Assembly (NCBI GenBank): GCA_963829965.1
Contig: CAWHLK010000022.1
Coordinates: forward strand, 1-64,000
Source of the DNA: DASXZH01 sp963829965
GTDB taxonomy: Bacteria; Armatimonadota; Fimbriimonadia; Fimbriimonadales; Fimbriimonadaceae
Length of the DNA stretch: 64,000 nucleotides
Reading direction: 5' to 3'
The notes under the pieces were generated by a model, which was given only the letters and a program-made list of their open reading frames with translations, did no database searches and had not been told where the DNA came from. Shown piece by piece: positions 28,064 through 37,951 of this stretch (position 1 is the first letter of the stretch; each line of letters opens with the position of its first letter). The position numbers and the translations under genes are program-made.

Positions 28064-28384
28064 ATGCTTACGTCGCAAAGGCATAATGAACCCATGCAGG
28101 AAAGGGAGCTGGGCGATGCAAGTCCTAAAACGGCAGCGATCATCGAGGAACTGGCCCGGGATCTGGGGCTCTTGGAGAAAAGGCTCACTCTTGCTCGCTA
28201 CCCTGGCAGCCGGCATTGGCATTACAAGCGAAAGGGAATGAGGGGAACGCTTGAAATCACCTGGTGGCCAGGTGGAAACCGGACCTGGGCTTCCCTGCGG
28301 GAAGACAGGTTCGGCGAGTGGATTGAGAGCGTAATTCAGGAGATGACCGAGCACATACGGGTCGGGAGTCCCCCTGAAGTCTAG
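28064..28384 (+). CDS. Small protein of unknown function
   Basis: About 106 residues from ATG 28064, or 96 from ATG 28094; no clear ribosome site decides between them. The core is EELARDLGLLEKRLTLARYP followed by GMRGTLEITWWPGGNRTWAS and IQEMTEHIRVG. It has no signal peptide or membrane helix. It overlaps the convergent gene by 4 bp and begins just after a copy of the GTTTACG/GCGCGAAGC repeat. I do not recognise the family. Confidence 0.5.
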   Translation: MLTSQRHNEPMQERELGDASPKTAAIIEELARDLGLLEKRLTLARYPGSRHWHYKRKGMRGTLEITWWPGGNRTWASLREDRFGEWIESVIQEMTEHIRVGSPPEV

Positions 28385-29907
28385 TAGTGCCCCAGGGCGT
28401 TCGCATTTTCGATGACGAGGGCAGCGGCGATTTTTTCGGAGACCGGGCCGCGATAGTCGTGCCGATGCAGCGCGTCCGAGGCCAACCTGAGCGCTCGCAA
28501 CGAGTCCTGCCTTGGCTCCCCACCAGGTGTGTTGGCGATAGCGATCCCATCCTTGTAGACCGAAAACCAGGATTCCGCGAGATAGGGGTCATCGGCCGGA
28601 TCGTTGGGGGCGGGGGCGGATTGGTAGTAGTAGTCGAGGGATGCGAGTTCGTGTTTCAGGCCCTTGCTCCTATCGATCGGATTCCATGAATAGCCGGTTT
28701 GAAGGTTGGGTGAATCAATATTTACCGGCTTTCCCTTTGAATAAAAGAGGGTGGAATAATAGTCGCCGAGCAGCTTTTCAAGCTTGCGGTAATAGTCGAA
28801 AAAGGGTCTGTCGCTTGCCGAGGCGTTGCAGAACCAATAAGGGATCGGGTCGCATTCGGGCCGGTTGATCGTTTCCGAAAAAGTTGCGACCGTCTTCTTT
28901 TGGCTATCGCCGATGGCGAACTTTAGGTGCAGCGGCCATTTCACGGGCTTATGGTCTAGACGGGTCGCAACGATGACGTTATAGGGCTCCTCCTTGTTGA
29001 AATCTGGCGGATCGATTCTCATGAGGGAGGCGAGATAGGGGATGCCGTCAGAAGACGTGGCCGAGATCGACGCCGGCGGCGTAAGGCCGTCCGCGTAGAG
29101 AAAAACCGTGCCCGCAGGATTCGCCTGGGCTCCACGAATGTACATAATAAAGCCCGATTTGAGGTCCACTTGATTGATGACGGTCGTATAGAGGGCGTCC
29201 CAAACACCGTTAGAAAAGAGTTGGAGCCGTCGAGTTTTCGCGTCTGCCGGATACCCGATATACTTGGCCGAAAAGTTTAGATGCGATGTTTCCGTGGGTC
29301 TCCATCCCTCAACGGTGTTTCTAAAGAGGGTCACGGAAATGGGCCGGAAATTGGCGTCCACTTCGATTTCATAGCGCTCGTTGTCCGAGAGAACCTGATA
29401 ACGGCGAAATTGGCCGGCTTGTGACAGTTCAACGAACTGCCTTGCTCCCTTTCGCCACGGATCCGAATCCACCAGCGCGGCCCGAAGGCGGCTCATGCAA
29501 TCCGCAGCGCCAAACCATGAGCCCTGTTGGAAAAGCGTATTGGAGCCTGCTTCGTAGGTAAAGAACGCAGGCCCGCGCTTGGAAAAAATGACCTGTCCGC
29601 CCCAAAGAGACAGTTCCCAATCCTGTCCTTGATGGCTCTCATCCCGCAGCGCCTGTGAAGTTCGCCCGTTAGGGCCAACCGCCAAGGTATGAACTTCGTA
29701 GTTTTCGAGATGGTCAATCGAGGAAATGAGCGCGCGCTGTTCTCGAACGAGCGACAGGCGATCGTGATAAATGCCAAAGAGGACTGCCAAGAGAATCGCG
29801 AGTCCCACGGAGGCGCCGACTAGCGTTCGACGGTAGCGGAACTTCTTTTGGCGGGAGCTCCACTCACCGTACGACACGTATTCGGGCGCATCAATAGGCT
29901 TTTGCAA
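28381..29907 (-). CDS. Single-pass membrane protein of unknown function
   Basis: A 508-residue protein. One membrane helix, TLVGASVGLAILLAVLFGIY (about residues 28-48), follows a positive N-terminus, so the bulk is outside the membrane. The extracellular part has the pattern of RseB/anti-sigma-like proteins (DNERYEIEVDANFRPISVT) and later a Tyr-rich stretch, LASLDYYYQSAPAPND. I cannot name the family. The gene overlaps proS by 17 bp at its start and is transcribed in the same direction, so it may belong to the icd-proS unit. Confidence 0.6.
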   Translation of the reverse strand: MQKPIDAPEYVSYGEWSSRQKKFRYRRTLVGASVGLAILLAVLFGIYHDRLSLVREQRALISSIDHLENYEVHTLAVGPNGRTSQALRDESHQGQDWELSLWGGQVIFSKRGPAFFTYEAGSNTLFQQGSWFGAADCMSRLRAALVDSDPWRKGARQFVELSQAGQFRRYQVLSDNERYEIEVDANFRPISVTLFRNTVEGWRPTETSHLNFSAKYIGYPADAKTRRLQLFSNGVWDALYTTVINQVDLKSGFIMYIRGAQANPAGTVFLYADGLTPPASISATSSDGIPYLASLMRIDPPDFNKEEPYNVIVATRLDHKPVKWPLHLKFAIGDSQKKTVATFSETINRPECDPIPYWFCNASASDRPFFDYYRKLEKLLGDYYSTLFYSKGKPVNIDSPNLQTGYSWNPIDRSKGLKHELASLDYYYQSAPAPNDPADDPYLAESWFSVYKDGIAIANTPGGEPRQDSLRALRLASDALHRHDYRGPVSEKIAAALVIENANALGHY

Positions 29908-31360
29908 ACACGACTCTCTGCTGGCTTGGTTTACCAGTTTTCACGCACTTCCCTGGCTCGCCGTCCGACGGTTCCCAAGGTTCGAGCGGAATGCACCGGA
30001 TCGTCGCCTTCGTTTCTTCCGCAATCGCTTTCTCGGTAGCGCCATCGCCATCCCAGTGCGCAAGCACAAATCCCGCGCCTCCCTCACCGGCGAAGACCTC
30101 CTTGAACTCTTCCCAAGTGTCCACCCGCTTGGTGTTGGCCGCGCGTAGCGCCAGGGCCCGTTCAAAAATCCGGCTTTGCATGGCCCCCAACTCGGCCGAT
30201 ACCGTTTCGACGACCTCGGAAAGGCCAAGGGTCACCTTTTCGCCGGAATCCCTTCTCGCGAGAATGCAGGTATTGGCGTCCAGGTCTCTGGGGCCCAGTT
30301 CGATTCTAAGGCAGGCGCCTTTCAGTTCCCAATCGTTGTACTTGAATCCGGGGCTTTCTTTCTCCCGCTTGTCCACCTTCACCCGGATCTTCTGGCCCTC
30401 CCAATAGAGTGTCTTGATCTCATTGGCGATTTTGTCGGCGGCTGGATAAGTTCTCGCGCGGGTTTCCTCGTCCTTCCCCATGGGAATGAGAACAACTTGG
30501 GTCGGCGCGAGTTTTGGAGGCGCGACCAGTCCCTTGTCGTCGCTGTGGGACATGATAAGGGTGCCGATCAGACGGGTCGAGACTCCCCAAGAAGTGGCGA
30601 AAACGTATTCCAGTTGGCCTTCGGAAGATTGGAAAGTGACGTCGAATGCTTTCGCGAAGTTCTGGCCCAGGTGGTGGGATGTGCCGGCCTGGACGGCACG
30701 CAGATCCTGGGTCAAAGACTCGATGCAGTAAGTGTGATCCGCGCCTGCAAACTTCTCCGCTTCCGTCTTGAGACCCTTGATCACGGGAACCGCCATCCAC
30801 TCTTCGGAGAACCTGGCGTAAATATCCAGGATCGTCTTCGCCTCGGCTTCCGCCTCGTCGAACGTCGCGTGAGCGGTGTGTCCCTCCTGCCACAGGAATT
30901 CCAAAGTTCGAAGGAACAGTTTTGTTCTCAATTCCCAGCGGACGACGTTTGCCCATTGGTTTATAAGCAAAGGCAGATCGCGGTAGCTTTGAATCCACTT
31001 CTTATAGCAGTGCCAGATCACGGTCTCGCTGGTGGGCCGAATGTAAAGCGGCTCCTCCAGTTCCTTTCCGCCGCCATGGGTGACCACCGCGCATTGGGGC
31101 GCAAAGCCCTCCACGTGCTCGGCTTCTTTTTTCATGAAGCTTTCCGGAATGAGGAGGGGGAAATACGCGTTGACGTGGCCGGTTTCTTTGAACATATCAT
31201 CCAAAGCGCGTTGCATCAGCTCCCAGATGGCGTAGCCGTTCGGCTTGATGACCATGCAGCCCCGCACGGGGGCATAGTCGGCAAGGTCCGCCCGCAGGAC
31301 CAACTCGTTGTACCAATCGCTGTAGTTCTCTTCTCTGGAAGTGATTCCCTGCTTACTCAC
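29891..31360 (-). CDS. proS: Prolyl-tRNA synthetase (eukaryote/archaeal-type class II)
   Basis: A 489-residue enzyme from a GTG at 31360 (VSKQGITSREENYSDWY), which fits the family start; a longer open frame into the upstream gene is not used. Class II motifs: LADYAPVRGCMVIKPNGYAI, LYIRPTSETVIW, then RTKLFLRTLEFLWQEGHTAH (motif 2) and AGTSHHLGQNFAKAFDVTFQ. The C-terminal anticodon-binding domain starts near QVVLIPMGKDEE. The short type lacks the bacterial editing insert. It charges tRNA-Pro with proline. It begins 9 bp after the isocitrate dehydrogenase stop. Confidence 0.92.
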   Translation of the reverse strand: MSKQGITSREENYSDWYNELVLRADLADYAPVRGCMVIKPNGYAIWELMQRALDDMFKETGHVNAYFPLLIPESFMKKEAEHVEGFAPQCAVVTHGGGKELEEPLYIRPTSETVIWHCYKKWIQSYRDLPLLINQWANVVRWELRTKLFLRTLEFLWQEGHTAHATFDEAEAEAKTILDIYARFSEEWMAVPVIKGLKTEAEKFAGADHTYCIESLTQDLRAVQAGTSHHLGQNFAKAFDVTFQSSEGQLEYVFATSWGVSTRLIGTLIMSHSDDKGLVAPPKLAPTQVVLIPMGKDEETRARTYPAADKIANEIKTLYWEGQKIRVKVDKREKESPGFKYNDWELKGACLRIELGPRDLDANTCILARRDSGEKVTLGLSEVVETVSAELGAMQSRIFERALALRAANTKRVDTWEEFKEVFAGEGGAGFVLAHWDGDGATEKAIAEETKATIRCIPLEPWEPSDGEPGKCVKTGKPSQQRVVFAKAY

Positions 31361-31368
31361 TCCGCAGA

Positions 31369-32388
31369 TTATACGGCGCAGCCGGTTTGCTCGATCACTT
31401 CGACCATGTATTCCTGTGTGCTTGCCTTGCCCCCGAGGTCCACCGTCAGGCATTTGCCGTCCGAACACACTCTGAGCACGGAACCGAGGATCCGGTCCGC
31501 CTGCTCGTGGCGGCCGAGATGCCTGAGCATCATGACAGAGCTGAGAAGAAGCGCGGTTGGATTCGCGACGCCCTGGCCGGCAATGTCCGGCGCGGAGCCG
31601 TGGACGGCTTCAAAAACGGCGCAATCCTTTCCAATGTTGGCGCCGGGCGCGAGGCCAAGGCCGCCGACGAGGCCGGCGCAAAGATCGCTAACGATGTCGC
31701 CGTATAGGTTTTCCGTGACGAGCACATCGAACTGCTCGGGCCTCGTCACGAGCTGCATGCAGCAGTTATCCACAATCACGTCGTCGGCTTTGATATCAGG
31801 ATATTTTGCGGCCGCTTTGTGAAACTCGTCGAGGAACATGCCGTCGGTCAGCTTCATGATGTTGGCCTTATGGACGGCGGTGACGCGGCTGCGTTTTTGC
31901 TCCCTGGCCATTTCGAAAGCGTATTCGATCAGTCGCTTCGAGCCTGGCCGGGTAATGACTTTGATGGCCTGCGCAATGTCCTCATTGATCTTGAACTCGA
32001 TTCCCGAATAAAGGTCTTCCGTGTTTTCGCGAACGATGATGAGGTCCAGATTCTTTTCGGCAAACGGGCCCTGGAGGCCGGGAAGGGTCTTGGCGGGACG
32101 GACATTTGCGAACAGGTCCAGAGCGCGTCTCAAGGTTACATTGGCGCTCGAGTGGCCCCCGCCGCTCGGAGTTGTTGTCGGGCCCTTGAGAGCAATACCG
32201 ATCTCTCTTATCGCCTCGATGGTCTCAGGAGGCATCGCGGGCATCCCTTTGTGGATTGCTGAAAGGCCGCCCGGCAGCATGACCCATTCCGCTTCAAGGC
32301 CGGTGGCCTCGAGAATGGCGATCGTGGCATTCATGATTTCGGGGCCTATTCCGTCTCCAGGAATTACGGCAATTCTTGTTTTGGGCAT
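31369..32388 (-). CDS. icd: NAD-dependent isocitrate dehydrogenase
   Basis: A 339-residue protein from ATG 32388 (MPKTRIAVIPGDGIGPEI). Family signatures: GPTTTPSGGGHSSANVTLRR with the substrate Ser, ANVRPAKTLPG, IIVRENTEDLYSGIEF, AVHKANIMKLTDGMFLDEF and EAVHGSAPDIAGQGVANP. This pattern matches the NAD-type isocitrate dehydrogenases (IDH3-like) of the TCA cycle better than 3-isopropylmalate dehydrogenase, although the families are close. It is the first gene before proS. Confidence 0.82.
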   Translation of the reverse strand: MPKTRIAVIPGDGIGPEIMNATIAILEATGLEAEWVMLPGGLSAIHKGMPAMPPETIEAIREIGIALKGPTTTPSGGGHSSANVTLRRALDLFANVRPAKTLPGLQGPFAEKNLDLIIVRENTEDLYSGIEFKINEDIAQAIKVITRPGSKRLIEYAFEMAREQKRSRVTAVHKANIMKLTDGMFLDEFHKAAAKYPDIKADDVIVDNCCMQLVTRPEQFDVLVTENLYGDIVSDLCAGLVGGLGLAPGANIGKDCAVFEAVHGSAPDIAGQGVANPTALLLSSVMMLRHLGRHEQADRILGSVLRVCSDGKCLTVDLGGKASTQEYMVEVIEQTGCAV

Positions 32389-32528
32389 CCTCTTCAATGT
32401 ACCTTCCAATCGTTAAGTCGGCAGAAGGGGCTTGGAAATGCTTAAGCTTCAAAAATCAAGGCCAATTTTGGGTACCGCTTTCGCGCCGCAAACGTTAGAC
32501 TAGATAGACGCATGTAAGTGGTGCAACC

Positions 32529-33779
32529 ATGAACTTATTTAGACTATCTCTGACGGCAGTTGTGGGAGCAACGATGATGACCGCGGCTTTTGGGCAGCAC
32601 AGCGGGAGTGGAAGCGGGGGCGGTGGCTCTCATTCCAGTTCGGGAGGAGGGTCCCATTCCGGCGGCTTTTCGTCCGGGTCCCATTCGGGGGGAAGCAGCT
32701 TCCAGGGCTCCCATTCGTCCTATTCCAGTTCCGGGCACTCCGGATCTTCCCTGTTTCATGGCTATTCACGGCAATCTTCGTCCGGCTTCGGTCACTTCGG
32801 AAGTTCTTTTTCTCACAGCTCCAGTTCCCTTGGGTCCAGTACCGCCCATTCGAGCGGCGGACTCTTGGGCCACAGCGAAGGCTCAACCGGCCATGGCCCA
32901 GTGGGGACTTCGCCTGAGCACCAGACCACGAGCGGGAATGAATCCCATGGCTTGTTCTCAAGCGGAAGCTCGCGAGAATCTTCCGGGATCTCAAAGCAGA
33001 TGGACCGTTCCGGCCAGCCCGCGCTACAGCACCTTTCTTCCACGTCCCATTCCAACTACACAGGCTCTCACAACCAGGGCTCCAAGTACAGCAACTCCGG
33101 CACCAACTGGAACGGCGGGCACGATGTAGCACAGGTCCACGGCTATCATGGCCACAATCATAACTGGCGAAATGGCTACCACGCCTACTACTCTGGCTGG
33201 CATGACAGCTTCTTCTTCTTCGGCGGCTATTTGTTTGATCCGTGGGGAGCGCCGTGCGTTCTCTCCCCTTGGTATTTGTACCCAAGCCTGCCGGGATATC
33301 TTCCCTATTCAAGCGTGATCATCGCGAACGACGATGTGGACTGGAACGCGGGCGGTTACTACGCTTACGATCCGGACGACGATCCCAACTCCTACGGCAA
33401 CCCGGATCTCAACTATTCCCTTGACGAGCTCACGAAGATCTTCAACAATTCGGACGAGTACGCGCTCAGCGAAATGATCGGCAGCGAGGCGGTTGGCATC
33501 TACAACGATGGCAACTACATGTATTCCGTGAACGGAACTGAGTTCCATCAGATGATGATGGACAACATTCACGCGGTGGAGAACGCGAACTTCTCGATCA
33601 TGAGCGTCAAGCTGCGAAATGACCAAGCGATCGTCCGAGCCCGGCACGAGTTCTCGAGCCCCGACGGCGGAAACGAGGTTGTGTACCAGGAATACCGGCT
33701 GCAACAGATTGACGGCAAGTTCGTGATTGTGGACTTCAACACAAGCAAGAACCCAAGCGCTGCGCAGACGTTCTTCTAA
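32529..33779 (+). CDS. Secreted Ser/Gly/His-rich protein
   Basis: A 416-residue protein with a signal peptide, NLFRLSLTAVVGATMMTAAF, then a ~200-residue low-complexity region of Ser, Gly and His. A Tyr/Trp/His-rich stretch (HGYHGHNHNWRNGYHAYYSG) and a C-terminal globular part with an acidic loop (YDPDDDPNSYGN) follow. The C-terminal ~130 residues look like a folded domain (LDELTKIFNNSDEYALSEMI). Nothing here names a function; His- and acid-rich parts could bind metals. No operon partner is evident. Confidence 0.6.
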   Translation: MNLFRLSLTAVVGATMMTAAFGQHSGSGSGGGGSHSSSGGGSHSGGFSSGSHSGGSSFQGSHSSYSSSGHSGSSLFHGYSRQSSSGFGHFGSSFSHSSSSLGSSTAHSSGGLLGHSEGSTGHGPVGTSPEHQTTSGNESHGLFSSGSSRESSGISKQMDRSGQPALQHLSSTSHSNYTGSHNQGSKYSNSGTNWNGGHDVAQVHGYHGHNHNWRNGYHAYYSGWHDSFFFFGGYLFDPWGAPCVLSPWYLYPSLPGYLPYSSVIIANDDVDWNAGGYYAYDPDDDPNSYGNPDLNYSLDELTKIFNNSDEYALSEMIGSEAVGIYNDGNYMYSVNGTEFHQMMMDNIHAVENANFSIMSVKLRNDQAIVRARHEFSSPDGGNEVVYQEYRLQQIDGKFVIVDFNTSKNPSAAQTFF

Positions 33780-34008
33780 TACGGGTGACGAGTGACGGGT
33801 GACGGGCCGTTATCTTGGTCTCTCATGTTCTGCGCTTCCGGAATCGGAATTGTCGGTACCGCTTTCTCCGTCTCCGGAATTACCACGGGCCCCACAGAAA
33901 TCCGTTCGTGAGGTCTGCGTCAGTCGGTGAGCAAGGCCGGCGACCCGCCGAGAGCACAAAAGGCCGGAGTCCTAACGGCTCTCCAGTCGAGACGCCGGTT
34001 GCATCCCG

Positions 34009-34172
34009 CCCAACACCCAAAACCTAAAACCCAACACCCAAAACCCAACACCCAAAACCCAACACCCAAAACCCAAAACCCAAAACCCAAAACCCAAAAC
34101 CCAAAACCCAAAACCCAACACCCAACACCCAAAACCCAAAACCCAACACCCAAAACCCAACACCCACCCCCA
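34009..34172. repeat. CCCAAAA/CCCAACA tandem repeat array
   Basis: About 160 bp of 7-8-nt units on the plus strand, ACCCAAA and ACCCAAC alternating. It is the same family as at 12164-12320 (opposite strand) and 47657-47750. The array lies between the Ser/Gly-rich protein gene and flagellin. The remaining 33780-34008 contains a GGTGACGAGTGACGGGTGAC-type repeat at its start and nothing else I recognise. Confidence 0.9.
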
Positions 34173-34180
34173 GGCAGACC

Positions 34181-34207
34181 TAAACTTATTCCACATTCCT
34201 CCGAAGA
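34181..34207 (+). promoter_or_regulatory. Candidate sigma-28 (FliA) promoter of flagellin
   Basis: TAAA (34181-34184), 15 bp, then TCCGAAGA (34200-34207), compared with the consensus TAAA-N15-GCCGATAA. The spacing is exact and the -10 agrees in five of eight bases. It lies about 55 bp before the flagellin start. Confidence 0.4.
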
Positions 34208-34263
34208 TTTCACATAAGGAATTCAAAGCCGGCAAATTTGCCTGGATTTAGGAGTTATCGCAA

Positions 34264-35721
34264 GTGTCACTGAGCATTAACACGAACGTCTCCGCCCTGA
34301 TGGCGCTGAACAATCTGGAAACGACCGATGTCAGTTTGCAAAACAGCACTGAACGGTTGAGTACCGGTTTGCAAATTAATAACGGCGCGGATAATCCATC
34401 CGGCCTAATCATCAGCCAGGGCATGCAGTCCGAACTGGAAGGAATTTCGCAAGCGATCCAAAACACGCAAAACGCGGACAACATGGCCAAAACGGCGGAT
34501 GGTGCGTTGAGCGAAGTTGGAAACCTGCTGCTTAGCTTGCGCGGCCTTGCCGTAAACGCGGCCAACTCGGCAGTCATGGATGAGGCGGCGGTCCAAGCCG
34601 ACCAGACCCAAGTCCAATCGATCCTCCAATCCATCAATACGATTGCCACCGAAACCGAATTCGACAACAAAAAACTATTGGACGGAACCGCCGGCACGCT
34701 CGCGAACATCACGAACGCGACGGACATTTCGTCAATGAACCTCAGTGGCACGTTTGGCCCGGGCGCCCTTCAAAACGGCCCCGTCACCGTCTCAAAAGTT
34801 CAGGCTGCCACCGACGCAACCGTCACACTCGGCCAGAGCTTCGGCTCCGCTGCCGCGATTGTGACGACATCAGGCACGATCGTGATCAACGGCTACTCGA
34901 TTTCCACAGGAGGGACCGGCACCCTGCAAGATCTCGTGAACAGCATCAACTCGGCTTCGGGACAAACGGGCGTCACCGCTCAGATTTCCGGAACCGGCCC
35001 GGTGCATGTGGTTCTGAGCGCAAGCAGCTACGGCTCCCAATACGGCATCACCTATTTTGATGCGAGCAAGGTCTTGGACACGAGCACGAGCCAAGCGGTC
35101 ACCGGAACCGATGCGGTCTTCAATGTCTCTGCCACGACCTCCGCAGGAATTCAGACGGTGGCTTTCACCGGCGGGTTGAACAGCTCGGATACCGGCCTCA
35201 TGCTTACCGACACGAACGGCAACTCGATCAGCCTTACCCAAACCGGAAACGCGGCCATCACCACGTTGCCCGTTGCCATCGGCCAGGTCACTTCCGGCGC
35301 CGTTCAGTTCCAGATTGGGCCCGACTCGGGACAATCGGTCAACTTCTCGATCCCCAGCGTCTTCACTCAGAATTTAGGCACCGGCGCGGTAAACGGACAG
35401 TCCCTCGCAAGCATCAACCTTACAACCACGCAGGGCGCGAACCAGGCAATGTCGATCATTGAGGCAGCCACTCAACAGGTGGCAACCATTCGAGGTCAGA
35501 TCGGATCTTTCCAATCGAACATCCTTGAAGCAGGGCAAAGCTACTTGCAGGTTGCCAACGAAAACCTGACCGCATCTGAAAGTGACATCATGGACACGAA
35601 CGTGGCGAGCGAAATGACCAACTATACGCAGTTGCAGGTTCTGCAGCAGAGCGGTATCGCGGTTCTGGCCCAAGCCAACGCCCAGCCGAAGAATATTTTG
35701 ACACTGCTGCAGAATGCGTAG
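34264..35721 (+). CDS. fliC: Flagellin
   Basis: A 485-residue protein with the conserved flagellin ends. The N-terminal D0/D1 part reads SLSINTNVSALMALNNLETT followed by STGLQINNGADNPSGLIISQ. The C-terminal part contains GQIGSFQSNILEAGQSYLQV and ENLTASESDIMDTNVASEMT, and the protein ends ILTLLQNA. The variable middle (about residues 150-390) has Ig-like Thr/Ser/Gly-rich sequence. The start is a GTG at 34264 with AGGAG upstream. It is exported by the flagellar system and forms the filament. No other flagellar gene is in the window. Confidence 0.93.
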   Translation: MSLSINTNVSALMALNNLETTDVSLQNSTERLSTGLQINNGADNPSGLIISQGMQSELEGISQAIQNTQNADNMAKTADGALSEVGNLLLSLRGLAVNAANSAVMDEAAVQADQTQVQSILQSINTIATETEFDNKKLLDGTAGTLANITNATDISSMNLSGTFGPGALQNGPVTVSKVQAATDATVTLGQSFGSAAAIVTTSGTIVINGYSISTGGTGTLQDLVNSINSASGQTGVTAQISGTGPVHVVLSASSYGSQYGITYFDASKVLDTSTSQAVTGTDAVFNVSATTSAGIQTVAFTGGLNSSDTGLMLTDTNGNSISLTQTGNAAITTLPVAIGQVTSGAVQFQIGPDSGQSVNFSIPSVFTQNLGTGAVNGQSLASINLTTTQGANQAMSIIEAATQQVATIRGQIGSFQSNILEAGQSYLQVANENLTASESDIMDTNVASEMTNYTQLQVLQQSGIAVLAQANAQPKNILTLLQNA

Positions 35722-35794
35722 TCTTAAGGGTGTTGAGTCTTGGGTCTCGGCTGTTAAGGCTCGCAAAAAGCCCGTCGTCCCGTTGGAGACCGAC

Positions 35795-36589
35795 TCACGG
35801 ACGACATCTCGACGCTCCGGGTTCTGTGGTTTCTAGGCGCCCTAGATGATTCAGCAGGGTCAAAATGCCCTGCAGGGTTACTGTGGCACGAAATGGTGGT
35901 CGATTCCGTCGCGCCGATGAAGAGGTGCGGCAGCCCCATTTTCAGGACCGTTGCCGGTTTGGACAGTTCCTTTTGCATGCGATGGACGAGGCCCTCCACT
36001 GCCGAAACCTGGCCGAGAACCACGCCGGATTGCAATGCGCTTGCCGGTGGACTGGCCATGGCCACGGGTGGAACCCGTGCTTCCACTTCCTTGAGCTTGC
36101 TGGTACCTTTTGACAGACTCTCCAGTTGGAGCCTTACGCCCGGCAAGATCGCGCCGCCGAGGAAGCCCTCTTCCGAGCAAACGTCGAGTGTGGTCGCCGT
36201 TCCAAAATCAACGATGATCAACGGTGCTTGGAACTCCTCAAGCCCGCCCAAAACGTTTGCAAGGCGGTCCGGCCCCAGGGAGTCCGGCGGCTGGTAGAGC
36301 ACTTTGATTTTGGTGATCAAGTTGGGACGCAGGAATATGGGTTCAAAACCGGTAAGGAGTTTTGCAACCTCGGAAATGGCCGCTTCCTGTTCGGGGACGA
36401 CCGACGCGCAGACAACCCCTCCGACGCGCAAGTCAAGACTGGCTTCGCCCGCCCTTTGAGCCAGCCATTCCACGATCTGATTTGGCTAGCAATCGTGATG
36501 AGTTGCGCGCTCCAGATGCCACGAAATTCGCGGCCGTCGGCGAGGCCGAATTTAGTGTCCGTATTGCCTACATCAATCGCCAAGCGCAT
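35795..36589 (-). CDS. coaX: Type III pantothenate kinase, frameshifted
   Basis: CoaX phosphorylates pantothenate in the first step of coenzyme A synthesis. The start frame gives MRLAIDVGNTDTKFGLADGR, the phosphate-binding motif. After a frame change near 36480, VVCASVVPEQEAAI, PDSLGPDRLANVLGGL and LIIVDFGTATTLDVCSEEGF follow, with the ADP- and substrate-binding Asp and Thr. Near 35930 and 35895 two more frame changes lead to the last ~25 residues. The assembled length (~264) is normal, which favours sequencing indels over decay. It overlaps the end of glmM by 17 bp. Confidence 0.78.
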
Positions 36590-37951
36590 GGGTTAGGTCG
36601 ACTCTCCCATAAACTTCACCGCCGAGTTCCGATTCCATGGCGGCGATAATGGCCTCCGCAGCACGGTCTCTCAGCGCGTATTCGTCCGCTTCCACCATCA
36701 CCCGAATCATGGGTTGAGTTCCGCTTGGCCGCACCACCACCCTGCCGTGGCCATCCAAGTGCTCTTCCGCCTCCCGTAAGGCGGTGCATACCATCGGGCC
36801 TTCATTCCAGCCTTGGCGCTTCTCAACGGTCACGTTGACAAGCAGTTGAGGCCAAGACTCATAATCGCCGTAAAAAGCGGACGCCGGCCTTCCCTCGCGC
36901 TTGAGCGTCCGAAGCAGCTCGATCATGGTGACCAGGCCGTCTCCGGTCGCCATCTGGGGAAAGATGATGTGTCCGCTCTGCTCTCCACCGATTCTTGCCC
37001 CGGTGGCGCGAATGCGCTCCGCGACATATTTGTCGCCTACCGGCGCTCGATCCAAGGCGATCTTGTTCTCGGCTAAGGAAATGCTCGAAGCCGCCATTGC
37101 TCATCACCGTGCCAACCACCACGGGCGGAGCAAGTTGCCCCTGCTTCTGCCAGTGAACGCTCCAGATGCCGATGGTTCGATCGCCGTTGATGAGTTTGCC
37201 GTTCTCGTCGGAAAACACCGCTCGGTCGGCGTCGCCGTCAAAGGCAACGCCGATATCGGCTCCGTTCTTCACCGTGAACTCTTGAATGAACTCGGGCTTG
37301 GTTGCGCCGCCTTCCGCGTTGATGTTGACTCCATCCGGCGTTATGCCAATGGGAATTACCTCGGCGCCGAGTCGGCGAAGCACTTCCGGGCCGAGTTTGT
37401 AAGCAGCGCCATGGGCGGCATCCACGGCGACGCGCATGCCTTCCAGCCGTTCGGGGAGCAAGGAAACAAGAAAATCGAGGTAGCGCTCGATGGGGCTATG
37501 ATCCACAAGGTAGCTGCCAATGGCTGCTCCGGAGAGCCGATTCTCGAGGTCTGCGGTCAGCAAATCCTCCATCGCTTCTTCCGTTTCGTCAGGCAGCTTT
37601 GCGCCGTCATGGCCCACGAATTTGATCCCGTTTCGGGGGCAGGATTATGGCTTGCGGAAATAATCCCGCCTAACGCAAAATCTCCGGTTCGTGCCACAAA
37701 AGAAACGGTAGGCGTTGGGACAACGCCAAGGGATACAACGCTGACGCCAACCGAGCAAAATCCGGCGGACAGGCGTTCTCCAGCATCGGGCCGCTAAGGC
37801 GCGTGTCACGCCCAAGGACAACGCGCGGCGTATGGCCGGTCTGAACAAGCCAGCGGCCGGCGGCCTGGCCAAGGGCGAGCGCGAACTCGGGCGTGAGCTT
37901 GGTGTTGGCGACGCCCCGGACGCCGTCCGTGCCGAAATGTTTGCGGCTCAA
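36573..37951 (-). CDS. glmM: Phosphoglucosamine mutase, frameshifted
   Basis: GlmM converts glucosamine-6-phosphate to glucosamine-1-phosphate for peptidoglycan. It starts at a TTG overlapping the grpE stop: SRKHFGTDGVRGVANTKLTP. The catalytic serine motif IISASHNPAP lies near 37650 in a second frame. The metal loop DIGVAFDGDADRAVFSDENG is near 37200-37260, and the phosphate-binding RVVVRPSGTQPMIRVMVEA near 36700. Frame changes fall at about 37780, 37622 (an A lost from an AAAA run) and 37090. The full set of motifs makes sequencing error likely. Confidence 0.85.

Noticed and set aside
33927..34235. Proline/lysine/asparagine-rich and Trp/Gly-rich open frames over the repeat array
   Set aside because: They are translations of the CCCAAAA/CCCAACA repeat in different frames, with no ribosome site or folded domain.
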